From: Wurfbainia villosa
Taxonomy: Eukaryota > Streptophyta > Magnoliopsida > Zingiberales > Zingiberaceae
Length of the DNA: 64,000 bases
NCBI GenBank assembly: GCA_025175895.1
Contig: CM045993.1
Location: forward strand, 58,780,621-58,844,620
Reading direction: 5' to 3'
Part shown: piece after piece, positions 46,833 through 57,509 of the stretch
How positions within the stretch are numbered: the stretch's first letter is position 1
Layout: each line of letters starts with the position of its first letter
Notes under the pieces: generated by a model
What the model was told of the DNA's origin: nothing
Databases searched by the model: none
Seen by the model: only the letters and a program-made list of their open reading frames with translations
Position numbers and translations under genes: made by a program

Positions 46833-48322
46833 TGATGTGTGTAAATCATGCTATGTTTACACTACTCCATATACATGCATTCTATCACATTTCATATCCT
46901 AAGCATGTATTTTATCATGATTCAGTTAAATTTTAGCATATTTTGGACGAAGAGACTGCTTTTGGGTGTTTTTGTGTTAACAGGGCGAAGAAACATGCGT
47001 ATCAAAACAACACAGGCGTGTTAGAAATCAACACGCCCGTGTCATGAGAGCCAGCAGCCAACACGCCCTGGCTCACCGATTGACATGCCCGTGTCATGAG
47101 AGCCAGTAGCCGACATGCCCCAGTTCAACTCCGACACGCCCTAGTTCAAAGATCGACACACCTGTGTCAGGGTTCCAGCAGCCGACATGCCCCAGTTTAG
47201 CTTTGACACGCCCCGGTTCAAGCGCAACATGCTCGGTGGGAAATGCACGACACGCCAGTGCCCTCATGTGGCACGGGCGTGTTGGCCTGATTCCAGGATT
47301 CCTTTTCTGTGAGCAATCAGGATCTTCGTCGGAAATCTGTAGGAAATCTATTGCCTTAATTGAAGAGGAGGCCAAAGCTATAAAAGAGAAGATATTCTAA
47401 CCCTAATGGGGAGGACGGCGGGTGGTCAGAGATCGACGACAAAGAAGACAAAGAGAAGGAGTCGGCAGAAGAAGGAGATGGCACCCAGTATCGTAATTTC
47501 TTTCTCTAGTAATTCTTGTCAGACTATGGAGTAGTATCCTGTAATCTTAGGATGGGGGAGTAGCCCTTGACGATTTATGACGGATGATATAATCTATACT
47601 ACCTGAACTATTGTTTATTTTGATCTGGTTCTTTTGGATTCTTATTGATAAACCTAAGGAGCAAAGGGGAAGTACCTGCGGTGAACCCGAGTTCGAAAGC
47701 GGAACCAACTAGGGAATAACTCGTACTAGTAGCGGTAGTGTATCTACGAGGGCTTGCGGGGGTCTCGTGACAGGTCCTCTTAGTTGATTATGGTCCCGTG
47801 TGCAAACCTACCGTGAAGAGGAAATTTGACTCTAGAGGAACTCTCATGAACTTAATGGATCTATCAAATCCAATTTTTACCAAGTAATGGAGGTAAGACA
47901 TAGGGAGGTTTGCGGGGGTCTTGTGACAGGTCCTCTTAGCTGATTATGATCCCCTATGCTCGAACACCGTGACAGGTAAATTGAGTTTGATAGGTACAGT
48001 TAACGTAGACCTCGAAAGGGGCCGTTGATTTACCTTAGGATAGGTTCCATCAAAACAACTCTAATAAGGTTAGGAAAGAATTAAATCACCTTATAAATCG
48101 TCGACGTGGTGAAACTCATATCCTGAGATTCTCCTCAACTCTTGACTTTTAGCTCGTTCTTCTCATTCGTTGTTATTGACTGCTCAGTTTCTTTGCTTTA
48201 ACCATAAATTGATTTACTAGATAACTTGGTATCACTATCATTCGGTAATTGTTCCAATCCCTGTGGGATCGATATTTTTATTACTTGACGACAACCGTGC
48301 ACTTGTGGAAAATAACACATCA
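46833..48322 (+). repeat. 3' LTR of element H
   Basis: 1490 bp with the same ends as the 5' LTR; TATAAAAG at 47379-47386 and the same ACACGCC/GTGTC word array at 47005-47285. The two LTRs are very similar by eye, differing mainly by small indels around 47670-47770 and 47910-48000. Confidence 0.95.
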
Positions 48323-48711
48323 CGGAGCCATCCTTATATAGACATCGCCTCGGACCACTGCAAAATCCAAAAAAAGCCCTAGTCGTGCAAATCTGTCGGG
48401 CCACCACACAGTCATGTGTTTCCACACGGCTAGGCCGTGTGCAGCCCTGGGGTGCTATTCTTTGCCCATTGGACACGACCATGTGAATCCACACACCCTG
48501 GCCGTGTCCCACTCTGTGTCTAGCTGTGAAAGTCCTTCTTTTGCTTCGAAAATGCATCTTTATCACCAGAAAAGCTAACCTGCACACATAAGTACAACGA
48601 GCAGACCTCCGAACTAGAAAATAGGCAATGCATGCAAGAATATAGTAACATATGCATGAAACTAACACAAAATGTAACAAGATGTGAGCGACCCTATATA
48701 TTTTGCTCACA
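48323..48711 (-). repeat. 5' LTR of element G, right part
   Basis: Resumes in register with the partner LTR (30758 onward) after the H insertion. It begins with H's second CGGAG copy. The TATA-like CTATATAAGG lies near 48330-48340. About 14 bp of the partner (31115-31130) and the terminal TCA are missing here. Confidence 0.85.
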
Positions 48712-49878
48712 GCGACGAAGCGAGTGAGCGACTAACGCCGATCCGTCGCCGAATCATGACAGAAGAGAGTGAGCTTCGACTAGAGCCTCGACTGGTCGTC
48801 GACAGCTGCGAACAGAAGCGAGTGAGTTTTGACTGGCGTGTTGACTGCAGCAGAAGAAACCTTGGCATTTAACATGATAAGTCGAGCCAGCGCCTCGACT
48901 GACCTTTAGAAAAACCACACAGACGCAAGGCGAACTCGACTGCCACCTCGATTGTTGGGAAGCAGAGTCACGATTTTGGCGAGAAAACTTCTCCATTTCG
49001 ACGCGTGGATGGTTTCTACTCACAGGTTTCAAACGACCATCACAATCCTACGAACGAGAATGCTTCTTGTAGTGCATCCAAGCTTCCGGGCTTAGGTGGG
49101 TGATCGAGAACAGGAATCAGACGATCAATCACAGCTATTTTAGGTTTTGCACAGAAAAATAGAAATATAGAACTGGTGCTTCTTATTGCAATTACAACTG
49201 AGATAATCTGAACAAATGGCAACATCCTCTTCGTGCTTTCTGCTTTCGTCGCAACAACTGAGCGCTGCAACTGTCTTTCCCATCTGCGTCATCTTTCTCT
49301 GCAGCAACTCTTGGTGCTTCTGCTTCTGTGATGCTAGTTTCTTCCTTGTGTCATCATCCTGCATTGAACTGTCTCTGCTTTCTGTTCTACGCCATTTGAA
49401 AAGCCTCATCGCCGCCCTCCAGGTGCTACAACGTGTGTGGATGCTCTAATTATGACGTCGAAGGTTGGCAACTGTAAAAACTCTTTTGCTTACTGCTCAT
49501 TTTATTGCACGCATTTCAGATCACTGCACTCATTTCATCTGTAATCTGTAAAGTTTTTAAGAGGTTTTCTTCACCCTCGAAGCTTGGCTTCGAAAAGGAG
49601 GAAAGATAGTGGTAGGCCTTGGACTAGCAACTCTAGGAGAGAGTTGTGAACCATGTAAAAATTGACTGCGTCATTTGTTTTATTGTCCTGTGCTGGTTTT
49701 TTGTTCTTAACTCTTGATTGTGTTTATCGGATTTTTGTTAAGTATAGGCTGCATCAAATTATCCTCATTTTTCGTGTTTTGGTCATATCTACTCTCGTAA
49801 AGTTGAATTTCCATTGCGTTTACTCTTATAATTTTTGAAAAAGCAATCTCCCCCCTCTTGCGTATACCGGTCCTTTCA
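48712..49878 (+). repeat. 5' LTR of element F, right part
   Basis: Continues F after G with words such as GAGCCAGCGCCTCGACTGA and CGACTGCCACCTCGA at 48880-48960. It ends ...ACCGGTCCTTTCA, two bases before the primer site. The combined LTR is about 1.83 kb. The ORFs of 76-89 aa in both strands here are incidental. Confidence 0.78.
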
Positions 49879-49880
49879 AG

Positions 49881-49892
49881 TGGTATCAGAGC
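49881..49892 (+). other. Primer binding site of element F
   Basis: TGGTATCAGAGC, initiator-Met tRNA type. Confidence 0.9.
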
Positions 49893-49935
49893 TAGGGCTC
49901 TAATTACCCAGTTTAACTACCCTAGAGTCATAACC

Positions 49936-50928
49936 ATGCAAGAGGATTAAGGTACAAACCGACCTCCATTTTTCGATGGAGAAAATTTCCAATATTTGAA
50001 AAGTTGGATGAAGTACTATCTCATGACTGAGATAGAAATGTGGTTCTCCGTCACAGAGGACTTCACTACTCTTGTAGATGATGATGGTAAAGTTTTAGGG
50101 TCTGCTCTTTGGACAATTGAGCAAAAGCGCAAGGCATAGGCTAATGCTAAAGCTACTGTGACATTACAGTACAGCCTGGCAAAGGAACAACTTAATAAAG
50201 TTGGTCCTTTCAATAGTGCGCGAGACCTATGGAATAAGCTGCTTGAGCTGCACGAGGGCACCAAAGACTCTCGTATAGCCAAGAGAGACTTGTTCCTAAG
50301 CCAACTCTAGAATTTCACTATGAAGGACTCTGAGACAGTCAGTGAGCTTCATGGGAGATTCAAGGAGTTGCTGAACGGTCTTCACTCTATTGGAGAGAGT
50401 GTTGAGAACCGAGATTTAATCAGGTATGTGCTTAAATCATTTCCTCGAAATGTCTTATGGTTATCTATGGTAGATGACTATAAGATATCAAGGGACTTAT
50501 CAACTGTTAAAATAGATGAATTATTTTATGAAATGGAATTGCATGAACAGGCTAATAAAGGTCAAAAAGATAATGGTATGGCTTTGCTTGCAGGTGATCA
50601 AAGCAAGGAGGGAAAGAAAAAGAAGGAGAAGAAGAAGGAGTTGTCTTCATCCTCAAGCACAAAATCAGATGGAGATGACGAGTCCTCCTCCAGTGAGATG
50701 GCAAACTTCGTGAGGAAGATGATAAGGAGAAGCAGGAGATTCAGCAAAAAGAAAGGTAAGAAAGTTGATAATGGAATTGATAAATCTAATGTAGTGTGTT
50801 ATGAATGTAGCAAGAAAGGACACTTCAGAAATGAATGTCCTCGTCTCAAGAAGAAGAGATAAAAGAGGAGGAGACGAAAAGCTTTGCGGGCTACGTGGGA
50901 TGAGTCCTCATCCGGATTGTTAGAAGAA
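49936..50928 (+). pseudogene. gag: Element F gag, N-terminal part
   Basis: The ATG at 49936 opens MQED, then a TAA. The same frame reads NRPPFFDGENFQYLKSWMKY, ARDLWNKLLELHEGTKDSRI (the copia gag signature), a TAG at 50308-50310, then SETVSELHGRFKELLNGLHS and KSFPRNVLWLSMVDDYKIS. A Lys-rich then Ser/Asp-rich linker follows, and an intact CCHC knuckle CYECSKKGHFRNEC starting at codon 288. After a TAA at 50860-50862 the frame continues (ALRATWDESSSGLLEE) to 50928, where element I is inserted. Confidence 0.85.
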
Positions 50929-52189
50929 TGTTGGAGGATCAGTGGCTGGCTAGAGGGGGGTTGAATAGCCTCTTTTCGTACATGATGGAGATCGTTCGCT
51001 TAATCATCTATAATCAAAGGTTAGCGCAGTGGGATATGCTAATACAAAACAATTAAGCTAAATGCAAGAAGTAAAAAGGAGAGCAATCGCTAACACAATT
51101 ATGTAACGTGGTTCACGATCCTTTCCGCTAATCCACGACCAATCGTATGGCAAATCACTCCCTCAACCAAATCTTCACTAGTCTCTCCTTTGCACTAAGC
51201 AAGGTGGAGGTAAACCTTTCTTACAATCTCCCTCTTTACAATAAGATTGAAATAATAGCAAGAAAGAGGGAAGAAAACATTTAGAGCACTTGAGAGTATG
51301 ATTGGAGTTCAAGCATTAACCTCCCCAAGTGACCCAAGGTCTCTTCTTATAGGGAAGATGCCATTCTTCCCGTTGGGCACCTAGGATCGTGATGCACGAT
51401 CATCGATCATTATTCTTCTTGAGATTGCCTCGCAACAGACTTATCCACATTGGCTTCAAGCCAACGACTCCCACATCAGTCGACTGATGGAGCCATAAGT
51501 CGAGTGACCAAAGCGATCACTCGACTGGAAAACCTTCTGTTCCCAAATTCACCTTGATCAGTCAACTGATGGTCGAGCAGTCGACTGCAAAACCCTAGCA
51601 GTCAACTGTTGGGCCAGAAAAGGTTTAGTCGAACACCGGTCGAGCACCAGTCGAGTGCCATTGACCTAGAGCAGTCGACTGATATCTATATCAGTCGATT
51701 GGTGTCGGGTAAAACCTCAAACAACCATTTGTTTGAGCATCCGACGCTTGACTTAGCCATTCGGCCAAGTTCACCTATGAGCTAGGTTACATTTCGCTCA
51801 TTCTCTCATCTCACTTGAATTCCCTCGCTGAAGTTCTCTTCATCCGACCATGTCCCTCGGATGCACCAAGCGCACGGCTTTGTAATGTCATCCTTCGAGT
51901 CTCACCCTGAAGTTTACTTCCTTGGCTTCACTTCAATGTTGCTCATCTGACGGTCCCTCGAATGCACCAAGCACATGGCTTCGCAATGTAATGTCATCCT
52001 TCACCGACTCAAGGACCCGAGCCATGAGATGGTGAACTCACCAATGCTCTCGTCAAGCCAATCCCATGTGTGAATTACTAAGTCCTGTACGACTTCAATA
52101 CACATATCAAATAAACATAACAACCTAACTTAAACCCTTTGCCACACACATCAAAACCACATCATACATGGGTTGATTGCCCTAAGACA
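50929..52189 (-). repeat. 3' LTR of element I
   Basis: Minus strand from TGTCTTAGGGCAATCAACCC (52189) to ...CAGCCACTGATCCTCCAACA (50929). GTCGACTG words lie at 51475-51710. A GATCG-rich patch at 51383-51410 replaces GTCGACTG-type sequence of the partner LTR. The TATA-like box (minus) is CCTATAAGAAG near 51352. Confidence 0.9.
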
Positions 52190-53354
52190 ATCTCTTCCTT
52201 TTTGATGTGTGTCAATCCGTTTAAGTTACGTAAAATAATAACCAAAATACATAAGGAAGATAAGCATGTAAATCAAACATGGAATCAAACCTCCCCCTTA
52301 ACACATCCTAATTCCCTCTAGCATGATTAACTTAAACCCACATATTTCTCCCCCTTTGACACCATCAAAAACATTAACATATGTTATTCAAGCATGGCCG
52401 CAAGTTTTGGGAATGAAAAATACCAAACTCAAAGTCAAGCAGTTCTTGTAACAAGTACGCGATACATCGATCAATGATCGAATCAGAGCGCCAATGATCG
52501 CACTAAAAAATGAAATTTTGATTTCCGACCCGAATTTCAAAAATGCATTAAAAATTCCAAAAAATTCTAAAAATCATGAAATTCGGGGAACATAATTCTG
52601 ATAAGTCCCTTTATCAATGAAAAATAGTTTGACATGAAAATTCATTCAATTTTTGAAAATTAGGCAAAACCTCAAAAGTTACAAAAAGTCTCAATTTTGT
52701 ATCAACTTGAAAGCTAGTTTTGCCTTAGAAACTTTTCAAAATATGAACTCACATATTATCAAACATAAAATGATTTTGAAATATTTGAAATATTCAACCA
52801 TGATCTTTGAGCAATATGTCTATGAATTAAACATATGCTTTCCCAATGATTGGTCTATTATTGCTATCATGATACTTGTAAATGACCATCTAAATGTCAT
52901 AAGCATCAGTGGACCATTTGTATCAACCTAACATCTCACTCATGCTATGTTTTCAATCAAGTTAGCCTATAGTGAGTGTGATATGTGCCTAGAGGTATTT
53001 ATACTTAACCATCAATTTTCATGCAATTCTACCAAGGTTAAGTATCACTCAACATAATCATAATACTAATATTATCACTAATTGCACATTATGATCGCAA
53101 ATCAAGTATAACATTCAATTCATAAATCATACATTATCATCACCCAACACTACCATCCAAATCATGAATCATGACTATAAATATGTATATCAAGTATAAA
53201 ATCAAGCATAAATCATGATTTAAACATTTAATTCATGGGTTACACATTATCATCACCCAACACTAAGTTAAAAATTATCATCCACATCATCCTAAGTCAA
53301 CCATTTAACATGATATAAATTTAGTCCACTTATGGTTGACTAACCTAGGTTTCT
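52190..53354 (-). other. Element I 3' non-coding region
   Basis: Includes the polypurine tract (minus CAAAAAGGAAGAGAT, 52190-52204). The patch 52455-52505 is rich in GATCG words where element D (22150-22190) has GTCGACTG words. No ORF of interest. Confidence 0.8.
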
Positions 53355-55017
53355 CTAACCTTTAAGGATGGACTTGAGAACCCAATATAAGTTCTTTCCA
53401 ATAGGGTTCACCAAGTATTCCTTTGGGATCCATTTCCTAGCTATCATTGTTGTTTTAGATTGACCCCTTGCAATTAAACAATGATATGTTTTTTCATTTT
53501 TGGATCCCTTGTATCCTAACCCCTTCTTGTTAAAGCTAGCCCTTTGGCTCCGAATGATCATGTTCAATGTGTTGGAGACAATGGTAAATTTTTCTAGGGC
53601 CTTAGTTAGAAAATCTACCTTTTCTTTCAAAACCCTATTTTTTTTTCTAAACATGCATCATTAACACTAGAAGAATTCTCATTAACATGTGAGCATGCAA
53701 TTTTCAATTTTTCTTCTAGTTTTTGAATTTGATCAAGCATGCATTTATTTTTCTTCTTAGTCTTAAATAAATCCTTTGTTAGGATAGTAATCATAGAAAT
53801 AACATCTTGGGAGGGTAATTTCGTTACCTTACTTACCCAATCCCCTTCCGATGATGAGGATGACGATGAACCTCCCCCTTCACTTGAGCTATCCTCACTT
53901 GAGCTTGTTTCTTCTTTTTTGGAGGAGGTGGACTCCAAGTCATCTATCCCCATTAGTGCAAGGGTTGTGAAGGCTTGTTCTTCCTCCAATGATGATGAAG
54001 GATCATCCCACGTGACTTTGTGTGCCTTGGCCTTCCCTTTTTCTTTAGTTTTTCTTTCTTCTTCCTTCTTCTTGCTCCCCTTCTTTTTGTCTTCTTTCTT
54101 CCTTTTTTCTTCCTTGCTTTTGTTCAAAAGGGAACAATCATCCCTTATGTGTCCCTCTCCTTGGAAATTGTAGCAAATAATTTTTCTCCTTGGCCTTCTT
54201 CCCCTATCATGAGATTTATTAAACTTAAAATTTTTTAATGCACGCCTTACCTTCCTTATCATATATGCTTTCTCATTGCTATCCATTGATGAGGAAGATG
54301 AATCTTCATCGGATGAGGAGAGTGGTGTATCCTTCTTCTTCTTTCCCTTGTCGGAGATTAGTGCTAAACCCCTTGATGGCTTGATTTGATCTTCTACTAT
54401 TCCTTCAAGCCTTGTCTCATGCAATTCCATGGTGGAGAAAAACTCTTCTAGAGTGCTTACCTCTAGATTCTTCAAAATATAAAAGGAGTCCACCATGGAG
54501 CTCCACTTAGATGATCGGGGAAAAGCATCTATGGCCTTCATGATGATCATGTATCGGTTGGAGAGTTTTCACCTACACTCGATAAACTAGTTATTTCCTT
54601 AAAATGTGAATGAAGTGAGAGTACCTTTTTCTCCTTTTCTAATTTGATATTACTTAATTGCGATCAGAGGAGGTCTCTTCTTGCTAGCTTGGCTTTGGAT
54701 GTGCCTTCATGAAGCTCCACTAGCTTCTCCCACATCTCTTTGGTGCTAGAGCATTCTCTTATCCGGTTTACCTCTTGTTGGGGGAGCACATTGAAAAGGT
54801 GGTGCTTGGCCTTTGAATTTGCATGGTGCTCCTCCCTTTGCTTCTTGGTCCACCTTGACTTCTCTAGTAGTCTCCCCTCTTCATCCCTAGGCATCTCGAA
54901 ACTGTTTTCCATTATTAACATGATATCAAAGTCGGTTTCAAAGAATACCTCCATACGCTTCTTCCACCAAGCGAATTCTCCTTCGAACTTAGGCGGATGA
55001 ATGTTGGAACCGACCAT
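53355..55017 (-). pseudogene. gag: Element I gag, frameshifted copia-type
   Basis: Minus strand from the ATG at 55017: MVGSNIHPPKFEGEFAWWKK, then ENSFEMPRDEEGRLLEKSRW, NVLPQQEVNRIRECSS and EMWEKLVELHEGTSKAK, ending at a stop near 54664. A short gap with frame changes leads to KAIDAFPRSSKWSSMVDSFY and MELHETRLEGI (54550 onward). The zinc knuckle reads CYNFQGEGHIRDDC, so its second Cys is Phe. Lys/Glu-rich and Ser/Glu-rich stretches follow, then KDLFKTKKKNKCMLDQIQKL. Another frame change near 53640 leads to LKEKVDFLTKALEKFT and the end KEYLVNPIGKNLYWVLKS. About 85% or better similarity to D gag by eye. Confidence 0.85.
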
Positions 55018-55062
55018 CTCTTGTCGTGCTTGTGTTGGCGATGAGTCCGCGACAAGCTCCTC

Positions 55063-55074
55063 GCTCTGATACCA
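55063..55074 (-). other. Primer binding site of element I
   Basis: Minus strand TGGTATCAGAGC, two bases inside the 5' LTR end. Confidence 0.9.
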
Positions 55075-55076
55075 CT

Positions 55077-56369
55077 TGTTGGAGGATCGGTGGCCGGTTA
55101 GAGGGGGGGTTAATAGCCTCTTTTCGTATACGATGAAGATCGTTCGCTTAATCGTCTACAATCAAAGGTTAGCGCAGTGGGATATGCTAATACAAAATAA
55201 TTAAGCTAAATACAAGAAGTAAAAAGGAGAGCAATCGCTAACACAATTATGTAACGTGGTTCATGACCCTTTCCGCTAATCCACGACCAATTCGTATGGC
55301 GAATCACTCCCTCAACCAAATCTTCACTAGTCTCTCCTTTGCACTAAGCAAGGTGGAGGTAAACCTTTCTTATAATCTCCCTCTTTACAATAAGATTGAA
55401 ATAATAGCAAGAAAGAGGGAAGAAAATGTTTAGAGCACTTGGGAGCATGATTGGAGTTCAAGCATTAACCTCCCCAAGTGACCCAAGGCCTCTTCTTATA
55501 GGGAAGTGGCCATTCTTCCCGTTGGGCACCTAGTAGTCGACTGATGTAGTCATTAGTCGACTGCTGCTATAGTCGTTGCCTCGTAATGGCCTTATCCACG
55601 TCGGCTTCCAGCAAATGACTCCCACATTAGTCGACTGACCATCCCCATTAGTCGACTAATGGAGCTATTAGTCGAGTGACCGAAGCGATCACTAGACTGA
55701 AAAACCTTCTCTGCCCGAATTCACCTTGATCAGTCGACTACCGTCCCTTTGTAGTCGACTGATGGTCGAACAGTCGACTACAAAACCCTAGAAGTCAACT
55801 GTTGGGCCAGAAAAGGTTCAGTCGAACACTGATCGAGTGCCATCGACCTAGAGTAGTCGACTGATATCTATATCAGTCAACTGGTGTCGGGTAAAACCTC
55901 AAACAACCATTTGTTTGAACATCCGATGCTTGACTTAGCCATTCGGCCAAGTTCACCTATTAGCTAGGTTACATTTCGCTCATTCTCTCATCTCACTTGA
56001 ATTCCCTCGCCGAAGTTCTCTTCATCCGGCCATGTCCCTCAGATGCACCAAGCGCACGGCTTTGTAATGTCATCCTTCGCGTCTCGCCCTGAAGTCTACT
56101 TCCTTGGCTTCACTTCAATGTTGCTCATCCGATGGTCCCTCAAATGCACCAAGCACATGGCTTCGTAATGTAATGTCATCCTTCACCGACTCAAGGACCC
56201 GAGCCATGTGATGGTGAACTCACCAATGCTCTCGTCAAGCCAATCCCATGTGTGAATTACTAAGTCCTGCACGACTTCAACACACATATCAAATAAACAT
56301 AACAACCTAACTTAAATCCTTTGCCACACACATCAAAACTACATCATACATGGGTTGATTGCCCTAACA
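55077..56369 (-). repeat. 5' LTR of element I
   Basis: Minus strand from TGTTAGGGCAATCAACCC (56369) to ...CGATCCTCCAACA (55077). GTCGACT words at 55530-55880, intact at 55533-55560 where the partner LTR is scrambled. Confidence 0.9.
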
Positions 56370-56950
56370 AAGAAGACAAAGAAGAAAAGGTAGGTCGACA
56401 CACTGCTCTAATGGCCTCAGAGGACTTCGTAACAGGATCAGACTCGAAGGCAAAGTCATCATCGACGGATGATGATCAGGTAAATTCTGAACTTAGAGAT
56501 TGTTATAAAATCTTTGCGTATTTAACTGACATGCTAGATAAATCTAAATGTAGAATCAAAACTTTAAAATATGAATTAGAACATTTTAAAAATCTTAAGG
56601 AGCATGCGGTAGAATTTAGTGCTATACCTCCAAATTTGATAAAGTTAAGGATGAAAATAGAATTTTGAAAGGACAGGTGAATGATCTCAAGTGCACTCTT
56701 GATAAGTTCAGCTCTAGCTCTCGAACACTGAATATGATTCTAGAATCTCAGCAAGCTGTTTACAACAAAGCTGGAATAGGTTATAGACCTAAGGAGCAAG
56801 AACATAGCTTTATTTCTTTAGTTTCTAGAATTCCTGGTAGGAAGAAAACAACTAAGGCATGGATTCCTAGGAAATATATTTTGTAAGCTAATGGACCCAA
56901 TATATGGGTTCTGGAATCTTTTATCTTTTGTGTTTAGCAGGCATCAGTTA
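56370..56950 (+). pseudogene. gag: Element F gag, C-terminal part
   Basis: Resumes after element I in the frame that left off at 50928. It has an acidic, Ser-rich stretch, then a likely coiled coil (DMLDKSKCRIKTLKYELEHF). A 1-bp frame change near 56640 leads to LKGQVNDLKCTLDKFSSSSR, TLNMILESQQAVYNKAGIGY and AWIPRKYIL, ending at a stop at 56886. The AWIP/Y-L motif is the equivalent of the C-terminal ends of the gags of B, C, D and I. Confidence 0.8.
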
Positions 56951-56959
56951 AGGGGGAGT

Positions 56960-57509
56960 GTCCATCGATCTGATTTGTAGACAGTGGATGCTCCAAATAC
57001 ATGATCGGCGACATATCACTATTCTCCATGCTGGAAAACAAAAGTAAAGGTACCGTTTCGTTTGACAATAGTAATAGATTAAAAGTTGTAGGAATAGGAG
57101 ATATTTATGTTTCAGTGTTTTTTATGATTAGGAATGTTTTGTTAGTCAAGAATATGTCATTTAACTTGTTAAGTGTGAGTCAGTTGTGTGATAATGGATA
57201 TAGGGTTGAGTTTAATACAACTCAATGTTTAGTAAAGCACAATAGCTTAGATATTACCTTGTTAGTAGGAATTCAAAAGGAAAACATATACCAAGTGTAT
57301 TTTGAAAATACTACTCATCTATCTATCAAGTGTCTTGTATCTAGAACAAATGAATCCTGGCTATGGCACAGAAGTCTCACGCACGTCAATTTGAAGAACT
57401 TAAGAAAACTAGCTGGAAAAGAGTTGGTCAGGGGGCTGCCAATGCTAATGTTTCAAAAAGATAGGTTATGTGATGCCTGTCAAAAAGGTAAGCAAAAGAG
57501 GGCATCACA
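56960..57509 (+). pseudogene. Element F protease and start of integrase
   Basis: Frame through FVDSGCSKYMIGD, the copia protease active site (Asp codon 56980-56982), then MLENKSKGTVSFDNSNRLKV, VKNMSFNLLSVSQLCDNGYR and VEFNTTQCLV. The integrase N-terminal zinc domain (gag_pre-integrs) follows: WLWHRSLTHVNLKNLRKLAG and CDACQKGKQKR. It then ends abruptly at 57509 where the LTR of J begins. No integrase core or RT of F is present. This is the only copia pol sequence in the window. Confidence 0.88.

Larger units (their letters stand above)
37115..48322 (+). mobile_element. Element H: full-length ATHILA element
   Basis: An 11.2-kb Ty3/gypsy element with LTRs 37115-38592 and 46833-48322, and a perfect CGGAG target duplication (37110-37114, 48323-48327). 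Order: LTR, Asp-type primer site, gag, protease, RT, RNase H, integrase, junction motif, ATHILA ORF, 3' region, polypurine tract, LTR. Every coding part has a frameshift or stop, so it is not autonomous now. It splits the 5' LTR of G within about 10 bp of that LTR's TATA-like box. Confidence 0.95.
29792..48711 (-). mobile_element. Element G: ATHILA deletion derivative, split by H
   Basis: A minus-strand Ty3/gypsy ATHILA-type element with LTRs at 29792-31160 and 36147-37114 plus 48323-48711, an Asp-tRNA-type primer site, gag, protease and an ATHILA ORF. RT, RNase H and integrase are missing: protease is followed almost directly by the motif that in H lies after integrase. Length without H is about 7.7 kb. 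The flanks (GGCGC left, GCGAC right) do not give a clean target duplication, because the right LTR end has lost its last bases. It lies in the LTR of F. Confidence 0.82.
50929..56369 (-). mobile_element. Element I: gag-only SIRE-like copia element
   Basis: A 5441-bp minus-strand element with LTRs of 1261 and 1293 bp and a perfect AAGAA target duplication (50924-50928, 56370-56374). Same family as D. Gag is broken and no pol is present. It sits inside the gag reading frame of F, and removing it restores LEE|DKEE in one frame. Confidence 0.93.
29132..57509 (+). mobile_element. Element F: copia element split by G/H and I, cut by J
   Basis: A plus-strand element starting TGTTGGAGCTAATGC inside the E LTR. 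Its 5' LTR is split by element G; then come a primer site, gag (split by I), protease and the first part of integrase. Sequence identity with F stops at 57510 where J begins. F is the only copia element in the window with recognisable pol sequence. Its 3' LTR is not in the window. Confidence 0.8.

Noticed and set aside
49140..49449. Overlapping 76-89-aa frames, one with a signal-peptide-like start
   Set aside because: They lie wholly within the resumed 5' LTR of element F, upstream of its primer site.
53739..54238. 144-aa and 72-aa hydrophobic plus-strand frames that look like membrane proteins
   Set aside because: Antisense to the Lys/Glu- and Ser-rich part of I gag; Lys and Glu codons read backwards give Phe and Leu.
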